Below, piece by piece: positions 25,455 through 32,584 of a stretch of 64,000 nt of DNA (its first letter is position 1; the number at the start of each line of letters is the position of its first letter). Source of the stretch: Streptomyces sp. MUM 178J (GTDB lineage Bacteria; Actinomycetota; Actinomycetes; Streptomycetales; Streptomycetaceae); contig NZ_JADWYQ010000004.1 in NCBI RefSeq assembly GCF_022414575.1, positions 1 through 64,000 on the forward strand. The letters are read 5' to 3'. A program made the translations under genes and the position numbers. Below the pieces are notes generated by a model. It saw only the letters and a list, made by a program, of their open reading frames with translations. It searched no databases and was not told the origin of the DNA.

Positions 25455-26035
25455 TGACCACGACACAGCGCACCTATCTGCGCGGGTACGTCGACCGCGC
25501 CGCCGCAGATGAGGGCGGGCCCATCCGGTTCGTCGCCGTCACCGAGGGACGCAAGGGCGACGGGCTCGACCTGCGCATGGACAGAGCCGACCTGACCCGG
25601 TTCGCAGGCAACCCCGTCATCGGGTACGGCCACAACTACCACGGGCGTGAGTCCCTGCCGATCGGCCGCGCCGACCACACGTGGATCGATGGCGGCCGAC
25701 TCATGGTCGACGTCGTGTTTGACGCCAAGGACGAATTCGCCGCGGCGATCGAGCGGAAGATCAGGGACGGCTTCCTCAACGCCGTGTCCGCCGGATTCGA
25801 CGTGCACGACGTCGACCACGACGGCGTGCCCGCACGATGGGAGCTCTTCGAGGTCAGCGTGGTCCCCCTCCCCCTCGACCCCGAGGCGCTCACCGAGGCA
25901 GACCGCGACGGACACGCAGCCCTGCGCTCTCTGAACACCGACCACGACGACGAGCGGGCACAGCGCCTGAAGCACCACCATCACACCGCACGCGCCGAAC
26001 GCCTCCGCCACGCGCAACAACACTGGCTGAGGTGA
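25454..26035 (+). CDS. HK97-family prohead protease
   Basis: A 193-residue serine protease of the herpesvirus-assemblin-like phage family. It would cleave the delta domain of the neighbouring capsid protein during maturation. Key residues are present: His60 in GYGHNYHG, Ser112 in LNAVSAGFDV and an acidic residue in LFEVSVVPLPLDP (about 133). The C terminus is His/Arg-rich. It is translationally coupled (TGATG) behind the capsid gene. In most HK97-type phages the protease precedes the capsid gene and a portal precedes both; here the order is reversed and no portal exists. Confidence 0.92.
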   Translation: MTTTQRTYLRGYVDRAAADEGGPIRFVAVTEGRKGDGLDLRMDRADLTRFAGNPVIGYGHNYHGRESLPIGRADHTWIDGGRLMVDVVFDAKDEFAAAIERKIRDGFLNAVSAGFDVHDVDHDGVPARWELFEVSVVPLPLDPEALTEADRDGHAALRSLNTDHDDERAQRLKHHHHTARAERLRHAQQHWLR

Positions 26036-26446
26036 CCGGCTCCCGCGCGGGCGCGGGACGAGCCGCGGGGCTGTCGTCACCCGGAGCACGTCCCCGTGTC
26101 CATCGCCCGTGCGGGCAACGGCCGGTCGCGCGGTTCTCACGGATCTTCCCGCGCGACCGGCCACACACCCACCCCGCCCCGACCACACACCGTCACGGGA
26201 GGGGGGTGGAAATCTCCGGCCCCGGGGACCCGCGGAACGCGGGGGGGAGCTGAATCTCGCGCTGACAAATTTCGACAATCGCCGTACCAAGCCCAACCGC
26301 CAGCACTCTGCGTGACCAGCTGTGGGCAGCAGACAGCCCCGGAGTTGATCCTCCGGGGGCTGTCTCCTTGTGACCGCCCGCCCCACTGGTTCCGCCTGGA
26401 GGGGAAGGAACCGACACGAGGGACAGGCAGCTGACCCTTGGGGCCG
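26036..26446. other. Intergenic region after the capsid-protease operon
   Basis: About 410 bp without a supportable gene. It contains a GC-rich stem just after the protease stop (CCCGCGCGGGCGCGGG, about 26042-26057) and the strong terminator hairpin at 26332-26364. Confidence 0.5.
26332..26364. terminator. Strong bidirectional hairpin terminator
   Basis: GACAGCCCCGGAG pairs with CTCCGGGGGCTGTC around a six-base loop, with one bulged G, and is followed by TCCTTG. It lies between the convergent capsid-protease operon and the minus-strand quartet. Confidence 0.65.
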
Positions 26447-26650
26447 CTACCGGCCCTCCGGCGGCGGCGCGTTGTGGCAGGCGCACGCGCACCGCAACGA
26501 GAACACCGGCCGCTCACCAGGGAACGGGGTCCCGCTGACGTACACGTCCTGCGGGTGGCAGAAGGAGTGCTCGTCCAACTCGCACTCACCCGACCGCCCG
26601 AAGCGCTCCGCATCCGCCCGCACCTGGGCGACCGTGCGTGCCGCGCTCAC
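26447..26650 (-). CDS. Small Cys-rich protein of the element
   Basis: A 67-residue protein starting at GTG 26650, overlapping the upstream stop as GTGA. It contains SGECELDEHSFCHPQD and a terminal LRCACACHNAPP. These five Cys plus His residues could hold one zinc ion. It is the last gene of a four-gene minus-strand operon of overlapping small genes. I recognise no family. The GTG start in the same frame 71 codons inside a longer ORF was chosen because of the coupling. Confidence 0.6.
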   Translation of the reverse strand: MSAARTVAQVRADAERFGRSGECELDEHSFCHPQDVYVSGTPFPGERPVFSLRCACACHNAPPPEGR

Positions 26651-26841
26651 GACGTGCCTCCCATGGTGCAGCGGCGGCACCGGCACGCGGGCCACGCCAG
26701 CGACAGCGGCACCGGCCGCGACCGGCCCGGCCGCACCGTCACAGGCGCGGACACCTCCGCCCGCCGCCCGTCCGGCTCGACGCGGTAGGCGCGCACGGTC
26801 ATCCGGGAACGTCCCGGCGCAGGGAAACGTCCCGCGTTCAC
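26647..26841 (-). CDS. Small basic protein of the element
   Basis: A 64-residue Arg/Pro-rich protein starting at GTG 26841 (GTGA overlap with the gene before) and ending in CRCRRCTMGGTS. The composition MTVRAYRVEPDGRRAEVSAP followed by a basic stretch suggests nucleic-acid or peptide binding, though this is weak. Existence is supported mainly by perfect overlap coupling on both sides. Confidence 0.55.
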   Translation of the reverse strand: MNAGRFPAPGRSRMTVRAYRVEPDGRRAEVSAPVTVRPGRSRPVPLSLAWPACRCRRCTMGGTS

Positions 26842-27200
26842 CGCTCACCCTCCATCCGCTCACGCCACCCGGACTCCAGCAGATCCAGCGCGTCGGGCAC
26901 CACCGGGAAGCGCGGCGCGCACTCCGGGCAGGCGTAGACGTTGAAACCAGGGCCCGATCCTGCGTGCACCTCGGAGACGACCACCGGCCGCGACGTCAGC
27001 GCGTTGCACCGCACGCACATCCGCACCGCCCGCCGCACCCCCACCGGCAGCCTGCCGACACCGCCCGCCGCGCACGACTGGCACACCTGCCGATGCCACG
27101 CACCGCCCGCCGTACCCGTCGTGACGGTCGCCAGCGGGCCCGCCGTCGACCGGCACACCTCACACGCCTCCGCCGCAGGAGACTCACAGGAGTCGTTCAT
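26838..27200 (-). CDS. Small double zinc-finger-like protein of the element
   Basis: A 120-residue protein with three C-x2-C pairs plus a C-x3-C: CEVCRS (13-18), VCQSCAAG (about 39-46), CVRCNA (about 62-67) and CPECAP (about 91-96). They are spaced like two treble-clef zinc sites. Conserved regulatory or DNA-binding roles are typical of such proteins in actinobacterial elements, but this is inference. It is coupled by ATGA to 27197-27562 and overlaps the next gene. Confidence 0.7.
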   Translation of the reverse strand: MNDSCESPAAEACEVCRSTAGPLATVTTGTAGGAWHRQVCQSCAAGGVGRLPVGVRRAVRMCVRCNALTSRPVVVSEVHAGSGPGFNVYACPECAPRFPVVPDALDLLESGWRERMEGER

Positions 27201-27562
27201 CGGGCACCCCCCGCGCCGACCACGTGCGCGTCAAGGTCGATGCCGAAATCCGCAGCGAGGATCAGCGTCAGCCGCCGCCGCTGCTGCCGAGCCCGCTCCC
27301 GCCGCCGCTCATGCTCGTTCAGATACGGACGCACCAGCGCGACCGCGCCGCCGTCCAACGGCTCATCCAGCCCGTACGGGGACCGCGCCGCAGGAAGTCC
27401 CGCCGGACGGTCCCCACGCCGCTCAGCGGCCGTCGGCACGGCCGGACTGTTCGCCACGGGCCGATGCGCCCGAACGGCCCGGCAGGCACGATGCCGCCCC
27501 CCGCCACGGGGCCCAAAGGCCACTCTCGCCCACACGGCGAGCACACGGATAAGGTCAGTCAT
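27197..27562 (-). CDS. Conserved actinobacterial-element protein, unknown function
   Basis: A 121-residue protein beginning MTDLIRVLAVWARVAFG, with a basic middle. Its conserved-looking tail reads SPYGLDEPLDGGAVALVRPY, then a very basic helix, then LTLILAADFGIDLDAHVVG. I recall similar proteins from many Streptomyces integrated elements and next to XRE genes, without a known function. It is the first gene of the minus-strand quartet, divergent from the XRE regulator at 27749, so it is probably under that regulator's control. Confidence 0.75.
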   Translation of the reverse strand: MTDLIRVLAVWARVAFGPRGGGRHRACRAVRAHRPVANSPAVPTAAERRGDRPAGLPAARSPYGLDEPLDGGAVALVRPYLNEHERRRERARQQRRRLTLILAADFGIDLDAHVVGAGGAR

Positions 27563-27711
27563 GTCGACGCTCCTTCGAAGCGTTGGCCACGCCCCCGGAC
27601 CGTCACCAGCGGTCGCGGGGGTCTGTCGTCATCGGCGATCGACGTAGGCGATCAACCAGATTTGGTATCCCGATCGTTGCCCTACGGGCATACGATTCGA
27701 CAGAGGGAGCG

Positions 27712-27735
27712 TCCTTATCTCTCAAGCCATAAGGA
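27712..27735 (+). promoter_or_regulatory. Inverted repeat overlapping the XRE ribosome binding site
   Basis: Perfect seven-base arms TCCTTAT (27712-27718) and ATAAGGA (27729-27735) flank ten bases. The right arm contains the AAGGA that, with the following TGGAAG, serves as ribosome binding site for ATG 27749. It may be an operator in the divergent promoter region or an mRNA hairpin hiding the ribosome binding site. Confidence 0.5.
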
Positions 27736-27748
27736 TGGAAGTGAACCT

Positions 27749-28690
27749 ATGGCCAATGAAGTTGACCCCTCAGCGTCTATGGCTGCGCTCTTCGGGTCCC
27801 GAGTCCGCAGACTGCGCTTAACAGCTGGGCTGACGCAGGCTCAGCTAGGCGAGCGAGCTCACACTCACAGCACGCGCATCAATCAGATTGAGCGGACGAC
27901 GGGGCATAAGCCGACGCTCGCGCTTGCCCAAGCTCTGGACGATGCGCTCCAGGCCGACAGCCTGCTTGTTGATCTGTGGCCGCATGTGTACCGCGAGGCG
28001 TTCCCTGACTGGTCGCGAGCGTTCATGGACCACTCGGCACAGGCAACGGCAATCTGGGAGTACGCGGCGCACACGGTGCCCGGACTCCTACAGACCGAGG
28101 ACTACGCGCGCGCTGTGCTCCTCAAGGGGCGCACACTCAGAACGGCCCAACAGCTCGAAGAGCGTCTAGCAGGTCGGCTCGGGCGACAAGGGCGTATCGG
28201 GGACCCCGACGGGCCCGACCTGTGGGTTGTACTGGACGAAGCGGTCCTCCTGCGTCCGGTGGGCGGTAGGACAGTGATGCGCGATCAACTTGCCCGGCTG
28301 CTCAGAACGGAACAAGAACCGCGCATCACCCTTCAGGTGCTCCCCTTCAGCAGCGGAGAGCACCAGGCCATGGGCGGCTCACTGACGCTCTTGGACCTCC
28401 CGGATGGCTCCGAAGTGGCTTACACCGAAGGTGCTGACTATGGGCAACTCATTGAAGAACCCGAGGAAGTCAAGTCATACGCTGTGACCTACGATCACCT
28501 TCGGGCTCTCGCCCTACCCCCAGACGTGTCACTGGACACGATCCGATCCTTGATGGAGGGAAACGGCCTTGCGCGCGTCCCGTCACGACCTCAGCGCCGC
28601 AGTGTGGCGCAGAAGCAGCTACAGCAACCAGGAGGGTGGCAACTGCGTCGAGGTAGCCGAGAGTCTCCCCGCTGTCGTCCCCGTGCGTGA
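27749..28690 (+). CDS. XRE-family regulator with DUF5753 domain
   Basis: A 313-residue regulator. The HTH_31-type helix-turn-helix at about 10-65 reads FGSRVRRLRLTAGLTQAQLG and INQIERTTGHKPTLAL. It is followed by the DUF5753 ligand-like domain (about 90-270: AHTVPGLLQTEDYARAVL, ITLQVLPFSSGEHQAMGGS). Such proteins pair with a small DUF397 partner. The natural C terminus of the family would lie near LDTIRSLME (about residue 272). Here the frame runs on for 40 residues through the beginning of the downstream DUF397 gene in another frame, suggesting loss of the original stop. The ATG at 27749 has GGATGGAAG upstream. Confidence 0.88.
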   Translation: MANEVDPSASMAALFGSRVRRLRLTAGLTQAQLGERAHTHSTRINQIERTTGHKPTLALAQALDDALQADSLLVDLWPHVYREAFPDWSRAFMDHSAQATAIWEYAAHTVPGLLQTEDYARAVLLKGRTLRTAQQLEERLAGRLGRQGRIGDPDGPDLWVVLDEAVLLRPVGGRTVMRDQLARLLRTEQEPRITLQVLPFSSGEHQAMGGSLTLLDLPDGSEVAYTEGADYGQLIEEPEEVKSYAVTYDHLRALALPPDVSLDTIRSLMEGNGLARVPSRPQRRSVAQKQLQQPGGWQLRRGSRESPRCRPRA

Positions 28691-28784
28691 CAGCAAGATC
28701 CCCCACGGTCCCGCGCTGATCTTCCCGCTGAACGGCTGGTCGTCGTTCGTCGGCGCGATCAAGGGCGGGGACCTGTCCGCCTGA
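28569..28784 (+). CDS. DUF397 domain protein
   Basis: A 71-residue protein with the DUF397 signature: AVWRRSSYSNQEGGNCVEVA, VPVRDSKIPHGPALIFP, then WSSFVGAIKGGDL. It starts at TTG 28569, eight bases after GGAGGG. DUF397 proteins are small partners of XRE/DUF5753 regulators and are thought to act as antagonists or toxin-like effectors. The first 122 bases overlap the extended 3' end of the XRE gene in a different frame. Confidence 0.85.
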   Translation: MRASRHDLSAAVWRRSSYSNQEGGNCVEVAESLPAVVPVRDSKIPHGPALIFPLNGWSSFVGAIKGGDLSA

Positions 28785-28805
28785 GCCGCCAGACGCCCAC
28801 GATCG

Positions 28806-28825
28806 GCCCCCGCCGCGGCGGGGGC
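28806..28825 (+). terminator. Perfect 20-bp GC palindrome after DUF397
   Basis: GCCCCCGCCG is followed directly by its reverse complement CGGCGGGGGC, then TGTCGTGTTTCC, 21 bp after the DUF397 stop. It fits a factor-independent terminator at the right edge of the element's genes. Confidence 0.6.
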
Positions 28826-29115
28826 TGTCGTGTTTCCGGCCCAGTAGGCGTCTGACAGGGGGAACGCTCGACGCGTACGACCGGTCGCCGAAGGGCTCCC
28901 CCTTGGGTGCTGTGGCCCACGAGAACGACAGTAGATGATTACGGATAGGTAACGCTTTTGGGTGGGCTGACGCGGAGATTCAATCGTTTCCCCAGGTCAG
29001 CACTACTCACCACTGGCAAGGCGAACGGGGCGGAGCCCCAGTTTCGGGAAGGGGCGGGGAGGGGAAGAGCCCCGCCGCAAGGTAAAAGGTGCCCAAGGCA
29101 CCCAAGGAGGCCCCC
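28826..29115. other. Right end region of the element and P450 upstream region
   Basis: No gene was found. An AT-richer stretch (about 28930-29020) ends at the core GGGGCGGAGCCCC. After it the host dispersed repeat continues (AGTTTCGGGAAGGGGCGGGG, 29040-29059), and the AAGGAGG ribosome binding site of the P450 lies at 29104-29110. Confidence 0.5.
29027..29075. other. Candidate attR: core GGGGCGGAGCCCC plus right half of the dispersed repeat
   Basis: Core copy at 29027-29039, identical to 19931-19943. The following bases match the second half of the host repeat seen at 61471-61510 (CCCCGGTTTCGGGGAGGGGC there, CCCCAGTTTCGGGAAGGGGC here). The first half of the repeat is absent on this side, as expected if an element inserted at the core. 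Confidence 0.6.
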
Positions 29116-30318
29116 GTGACCGTCAGCGACACCCACCTCGTCGACCTCGCCGCCCTCGGCGAGGACTTCACCCGCAACCCCTATCCCGTCTACGCCGCCT
29201 TACGCGCACAAGGCCCCGTCCACCGCATCCACATGCCCGAAGGCAGGAGCGCCTGGCTGATCGTCGGCTACGAGGCCGGGCGCGCCGCGCTCGCCGATCC
29301 GCGGTTGGCCAAGGACTTCCGGCAGGCCGCGCCCGACCTGGCGGTCCGGCGGATCGCCGCCGGGGTGACCATGCTCAGTGCGGACCCGCCGCTGCACACC
29401 CGGCTGCGCACGCTGGTGGCCCGGGAGTTCTCCCCGCGGCGCGTCGAGCGGCTCGCGCCCCGCGTGCAGGAGATCGCCGACGGCCTGCTCGACGCGATGG
29501 CTCCGGCGGGCCGGGCCGACCTGGTGGACGCCTTCGCGTTCCCGCTGCCCATCGCCGTCATCTGCGAGCTGCTGGGTGTGCCCTTCCTGGACCGGGACGC
29601 ATTCCGCGCCTGGTCCAACACGGCGCTGTCCGGGGCGGACGCCCAGGACCGCGCCGACGCCTCGGCGGCGATGAAGCGGTATCTGGTCCACCTCGTCGAG
29701 GACAAGCGGCGACGGCCGGGCGACGACCTGATGAGCGCCCTGATCCATACCGCGGACGAGGACGCCGACGGGGACCGGCTCAGCGAGGACGAACTGCTGG
29801 GCATGGCCTGGCTGCTGCTGGTCGCCGGACACGAGACCACGGTCAACCTCATCTCCAACGGCGTGCTCGCGCTGCTCACCCACCCGGCTCAACTGGACGC
29901 GCTGCGCGCTGACTTCTCGCTGTTCGACGGGGCCGTGGAGGAGATGCTGCGCTATGACGGGCCGCTGGAGACGCCCACGTACCGCTTCACGACCGACCCG
30001 TACCAGGTCGGCGACACGGTGATCCCGGGCGGCGGCGAACTGGTCCTGGTCGCGCTGGGCGACGCCGACCGCGATCCGGCGCGCTTCGCCGACCCGGACC
30101 GTTTCGACATCCGCCGCGAGAGCCGGGGGCATCTGGCCTTCGGCCACGGCATCCACTACTGCCTGGGCGCGCCGCTGGCCAGGCTGGAGGCCCGGACCGC
30201 GCTCCGCTCCCTGCTGGAACGCTTTCCGGGCCTGCGTCTCGACGCCGACCCCGCCGCCCTGACCTGGCGCCCTGGGATGCTCATCCGCGGCCCGCAGCGC
30301 CTGCCGGTCGCCTGGTAG
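29116..30318 (+). CDS. Cytochrome P450
   Basis: A 400-residue soluble bacterial P450. The I-helix oxygen-binding motif is AGHETTVNLI (about 246-255). The K-helix ExxR is in VEEMLRYDGPLETP. The heme loop FGHGIHYCLGAPLAR (about 343-357) supplies the Cys thiolate. Length and motifs resemble CYP105/CYP107-like hydroxylases of actinobacteria. No ferredoxin or reductase gene is adjacent. The GTG at 29116 has AAGGAGG five bases upstream; the longer ORF start at 29089 lacks a site. It is the first host gene after the integrated element, and its promoter may have been altered by the insertion. Confidence 0.93.
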   Translation: MTVSDTHLVDLAALGEDFTRNPYPVYAALRAQGPVHRIHMPEGRSAWLIVGYEAGRAALADPRLAKDFRQAAPDLAVRRIAAGVTMLSADPPLHTRLRTLVAREFSPRRVERLAPRVQEIADGLLDAMAPAGRADLVDAFAFPLPIAVICELLGVPFLDRDAFRAWSNTALSGADAQDRADASAAMKRYLVHLVEDKRRRPGDDLMSALIHTADEDADGDRLSEDELLGMAWLLLVAGHETTVNLISNGVLALLTHPAQLDALRADFSLFDGAVEEMLRYDGPLETPTYRFTTDPYQVGDTVIPGGGELVLVALGDADRDPARFADPDRFDIRRESRGHLAFGHGIHYCLGAPLARLEARTALRSLLERFPGLRLDADPAALTWRPGMLIRGPQRLPVAW

Positions 30319-30669
30319 GCGAGCGGTCCCCGGCCGCCGGACGCCGCAGCGGCGGCCGACGCTGCGGATGGCCGCCGTGCCGTCGGCTCCTGCGACCGGG
30401 ACCGCCGGGGCCGTGCCGGCCTCGGACCTCTGAGGGTGGGTCGGGCAGGGCGGCGATGGGCCGGATCTCTAGGCTCGGCGTTGCCGGTGCCGGTCGTGCC
30501 TCGGCCCGAGCCGCCCGGCGGCCCCTGGGCCACACCCGGGTCGGCTGGGCCGCCGGTCACCCGAACCGGCCGGGTCACTTGGGCTGGCTGGTCACCTGGG
30601 GTGGCTGGGCCGCACCCGGGTCGGCCGGGTCACCCAGCCCCGTCCGGTCACCCCGACCGGCCCCCGCCC
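30319..30669. other. GC-rich spacer with degenerate repeats
   Basis: No gene was found. Between 30530 and 30650, motifs of the type ACCCGGGTCGG(C/T)(T/C)GGG and GGTCACC recur four to five times each in both orientations. This looks like eroded tandem duplication and may serve as terminator for the convergent P450 and dehydrogenase genes. Confidence 0.45.
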
Positions 30670-31674
30670 CTACGCCCCCGGGATCTCCTCCAGCCGCACC
30701 GGCCGCCGCTCCCGCCGGGAGAGCTCGCACGCCTCCGCGATCCGCAGGGCCGTCAGCGCCTCGCGCCCGTCGCACGGGTTGTCCGCCTCTTCGCGCGCCG
30801 CGCGCACGAACGCGTCCAGTTCGGCCTCGTACGCCGGGGCGAACCGCTCCAGAAAGCCGGGCCACGGCTTGTCGGCCCGCGGTGGGCCCTGGGGCTCGGT
30901 CGAGGTGATGGGGGTGCGGTCGTCGAGGCCGACCGCCACCTGGTCCAGCTCGCCGGCCAGCTCCATCCGCACGTCGTAGCCCGCGCCGTTGCACCTGGTG
31001 GCCGTCGCCGTGGCCAGCGTGCCGTCGTCCAGCGTGAGCAGCACCGCCGCGGTGTCCACGTCGCCCGCCTCGCGGAACATCTCGGGGCCGGCGTCGGAGC
31101 CGTACGCATACACCTCGACGACCTCGCGTCCGGTCACCCACCTCAGGATGTCGAAGTCGTGCACCAGACAGTCCCGGTAGAGCCCGCCGGAGAGCGGCAG
31201 ATACGCCGCGGGCGGCGGTGCGGGGTCGGAGGTGACGGCCCGTACGGTGTGCAGTCGGCCGAGCCGCCCGGAGCGGACCAGCTCGCGCGCGGCCGTGTAC
31301 CCCGCGTCGAAGCGGCGCATGAAGCCGAGCTGGAGGAGCGTGCCGGCGCTCTCCACCTCGCTCAGCGCGGCCAGCGTGCCCGGCAGATCGAGTGCGATCG
31401 GCTTCTCGCAGAACGTCGGCAGCCCGGCGCGTGCGGAGCGGGCGATCAGTTCGGCGTGTGCGGCGGTGGCGGAGGCGATCACGACGGCGTCCACGCCCCA
31501 TGTGAAGATCTCGTCCGGTCCCGGGGCCGCCGTCGCCCCGGTGCGTTCGGCGACCTCGGCCGCGCGTCCCGCGTCCGTGTCAGCCACGACCAGGGAGCCC
31601 ACATCGCGATGGCGGCTGAGCACGCCCGCGTGGAAGCTCCCGATACGTCCCGTTCCGATGAGTCCGATGCGCAT
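30670..31674 (-). CDS. Gfo/Idh/MocA-family oxidoreductase (inositol 2-dehydrogenase-like)
   Basis: A 334-residue NAD(P)-dependent dehydrogenase. The Rossmann fold begins MRIGLIGTGRIGSFHA. The family Lys lies in CEKPIALD (about 89-96) and the active-site HDFDILRWVTG at about 173-183. The sequence is closest in style to IolG myo-inositol dehydrogenases. It starts 103 bp from the divergent GntR gene, with a regulator-like site in between that is repeated before the ABC transporter operon. This implies one regulon for uptake and oxidation of a cyclitol or sugar. Confidence 0.88.
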   Translation of the reverse strand: MRIGLIGTGRIGSFHAGVLSRHRDVGSLVVADTDAGRAAEVAERTGATAAPGPDEIFTWGVDAVVIASATAAHAELIARSARAGLPTFCEKPIALDLPGTLAALSEVESAGTLLQLGFMRRFDAGYTAARELVRSGRLGRLHTVRAVTSDPAPPPAAYLPLSGGLYRDCLVHDFDILRWVTGREVVEVYAYGSDAGPEMFREAGDVDTAAVLLTLDDGTLATATATRCNGAGYDVRMELAGELDQVAVGLDDRTPITSTEPQGPPRADKPWPGFLERFAPAYEAELDAFVRAAREEADNPCDGREALTALRIAEACELSRRERRPVRLEEIPGA

Positions 31675-31705
31675 GCGCCCAAAGGTGGGGCCCGTGATGC
31701 CGCCG

Positions 31706-31727
31706 TGTCAAGACTTTGTCCTGACAA
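31706..31727. promoter_or_regulatory. Candidate GntR operator, copy 1
   Basis: On the minus strand this reads TTGTCAGGACAAAGT then CTTGACA, containing a TTGTC/GACAA inverted repeat. It lies between the dehydrogenase and GntR starts. The reverse complement matches 32585-32606 at 17 of 22 positions, with the central GGACAAAGT identical. Confidence 0.6.
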
Positions 31728-31777
31728 CCGAACTTCACGACTTCCCGTCAACATCTCCGACGACTACGCTCACTCCC

Positions 31778-32551
31778 GTGCCCAAGCAGCCCAGACACAC
31801 GGCGGACGCGTCGCTGTCGCTCCAGCTCAGCGTGGATCGCACCAGCCCGGTCCCGCTCTACTTCCAGCTCGCCCAGCAGCTCGAGGCGGCCATCGAACGG
31901 GGCAGTCTCACGCCCGGCAGCCTCCTCGGCAACGAGATAGAGCTGGCGAGCCGCCTCGGCCTGTCCCGCCCCACCGTCCGCCAGGCCATACAGTCCCTCG
32001 TCGACAAAGGTCTGCTGGTGCGCCGCCGCGGCGTGGGCACCCAGGTCGTGCACAGCCAGGTCAAGCGGCCCCTGGAGCTCAGCAGCCTCTACGACGACCT
32101 GGAGGCGGCAGGCCAGCGCCCCGCCACCGTCGTCCTGCGCAACGCCCTCGAACCGGCGGGCGCCGAGGCCGCGGCGGCGCTCGGCATCCCCGAGGGCAGC
32201 GACGTCCAGCTGATCGAGCGGCTGCGCTATGCGCACGGCGAGCCGATGGCCCTGCTGCGCAACCAGCTGCCCGCCGGGCTGGTCGACTGCGACAGCGAGC
32301 GGCTGGAGGCCACCGGCCTGTACCGGATGATGCGGGCCGCGGGCATCACCCTGCACAGCGCCCGCCAGTCGGTCGGCGCGCGGGCCGCCACCGCCGCCGA
32401 GGCCGAGCTGCTCACCGAGGAGCCGGGCGCGCCGGTGCTCACCATGGGCCGCACGGCGTTCGACGACACCGGCCGGGCCGTGGAGTTCGGCACGCACATC
32501 TACCGCGCGTCGCGCTACGCCTTCGAGTTCCAGCTCCTCGTCCGCCCGTAG
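31778..32551 (+). CDS. GntR-family (HutC/UTRA type) transcriptional regulator
   Basis: A 257-residue regulator. The GntR winged helix (about 20-90) includes PLYFQLAQQLEAAIERGSLT and LSRPTVRQAIQSLVDKGLLV. The UTRA ligand domain (about 105-250) includes IERLRYAHGEPMALLRNQLP and VEFGTHIYRASRYAFEF. It starts at GTG 31778. It is flanked by the divergent dehydrogenase and the downstream binding-protein operon, each with a copy of the same operator-like sequence. It is therefore the likely local repressor, released by the transported sugar or cyclitol. Confidence 0.9.
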   Translation: MPKQPRHTADASLSLQLSVDRTSPVPLYFQLAQQLEAAIERGSLTPGSLLGNEIELASRLGLSRPTVRQAIQSLVDKGLLVRRRGVGTQVVHSQVKRPLELSSLYDDLEAAGQRPATVVLRNALEPAGAEAAAALGIPEGSDVQLIERLRYAHGEPMALLRNQLPAGLVDCDSERLEATGLYRMMRAAGITLHSARQSVGARAATAAEAELLTEEPGAPVLTMGRTAFDDTGRAVEFGTHIYRASRYAFEFQLLVRP

Positions 32552-32584
32552 CGGCGTCACCGTCTCGGCCAATCCGCGTCAGAA

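Larger units (their letters stand above)
19931..29039. mobile_element. Integrated capsid-encoding element (satellite-like or reduced prophage), about 9.1 kb
   Basis: The element is bounded by two copies of GGGGCGGAGCCCC whose outer flanks are complementary halves of one host repeat. It carries a large serine recombinase next to the left end, small unknown genes, an AAA/RepA-like ATPase, HK97 major capsid and prohead protease genes, a terminator, a minus-strand quartet of small genes, and an XRE/DUF397 pair. GC content is visibly lower than in flanking genes. No portal, terminase, tail, lysin, TraB/FtsK or relaxase gene is present. Boundaries are inferred from the split repeat and not from a comparison with an empty site. 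Confidence 0.75.

Noticed and set aside
26036..26446. Possible small genes after the prohead protease
   Set aside because: Frames on both strands lack starts with ribosome binding sites, and the region includes the terminator hairpin.
19931..29039. Conjugative AICE (pSAM2-like) interpretation
   Set aside because: No FtsK/TraB-type transfer gene or Spd genes, and the integrase is a serine type, not the tyrosine type typical of AICEs. Capsid and protease genes point to a phage-related element.
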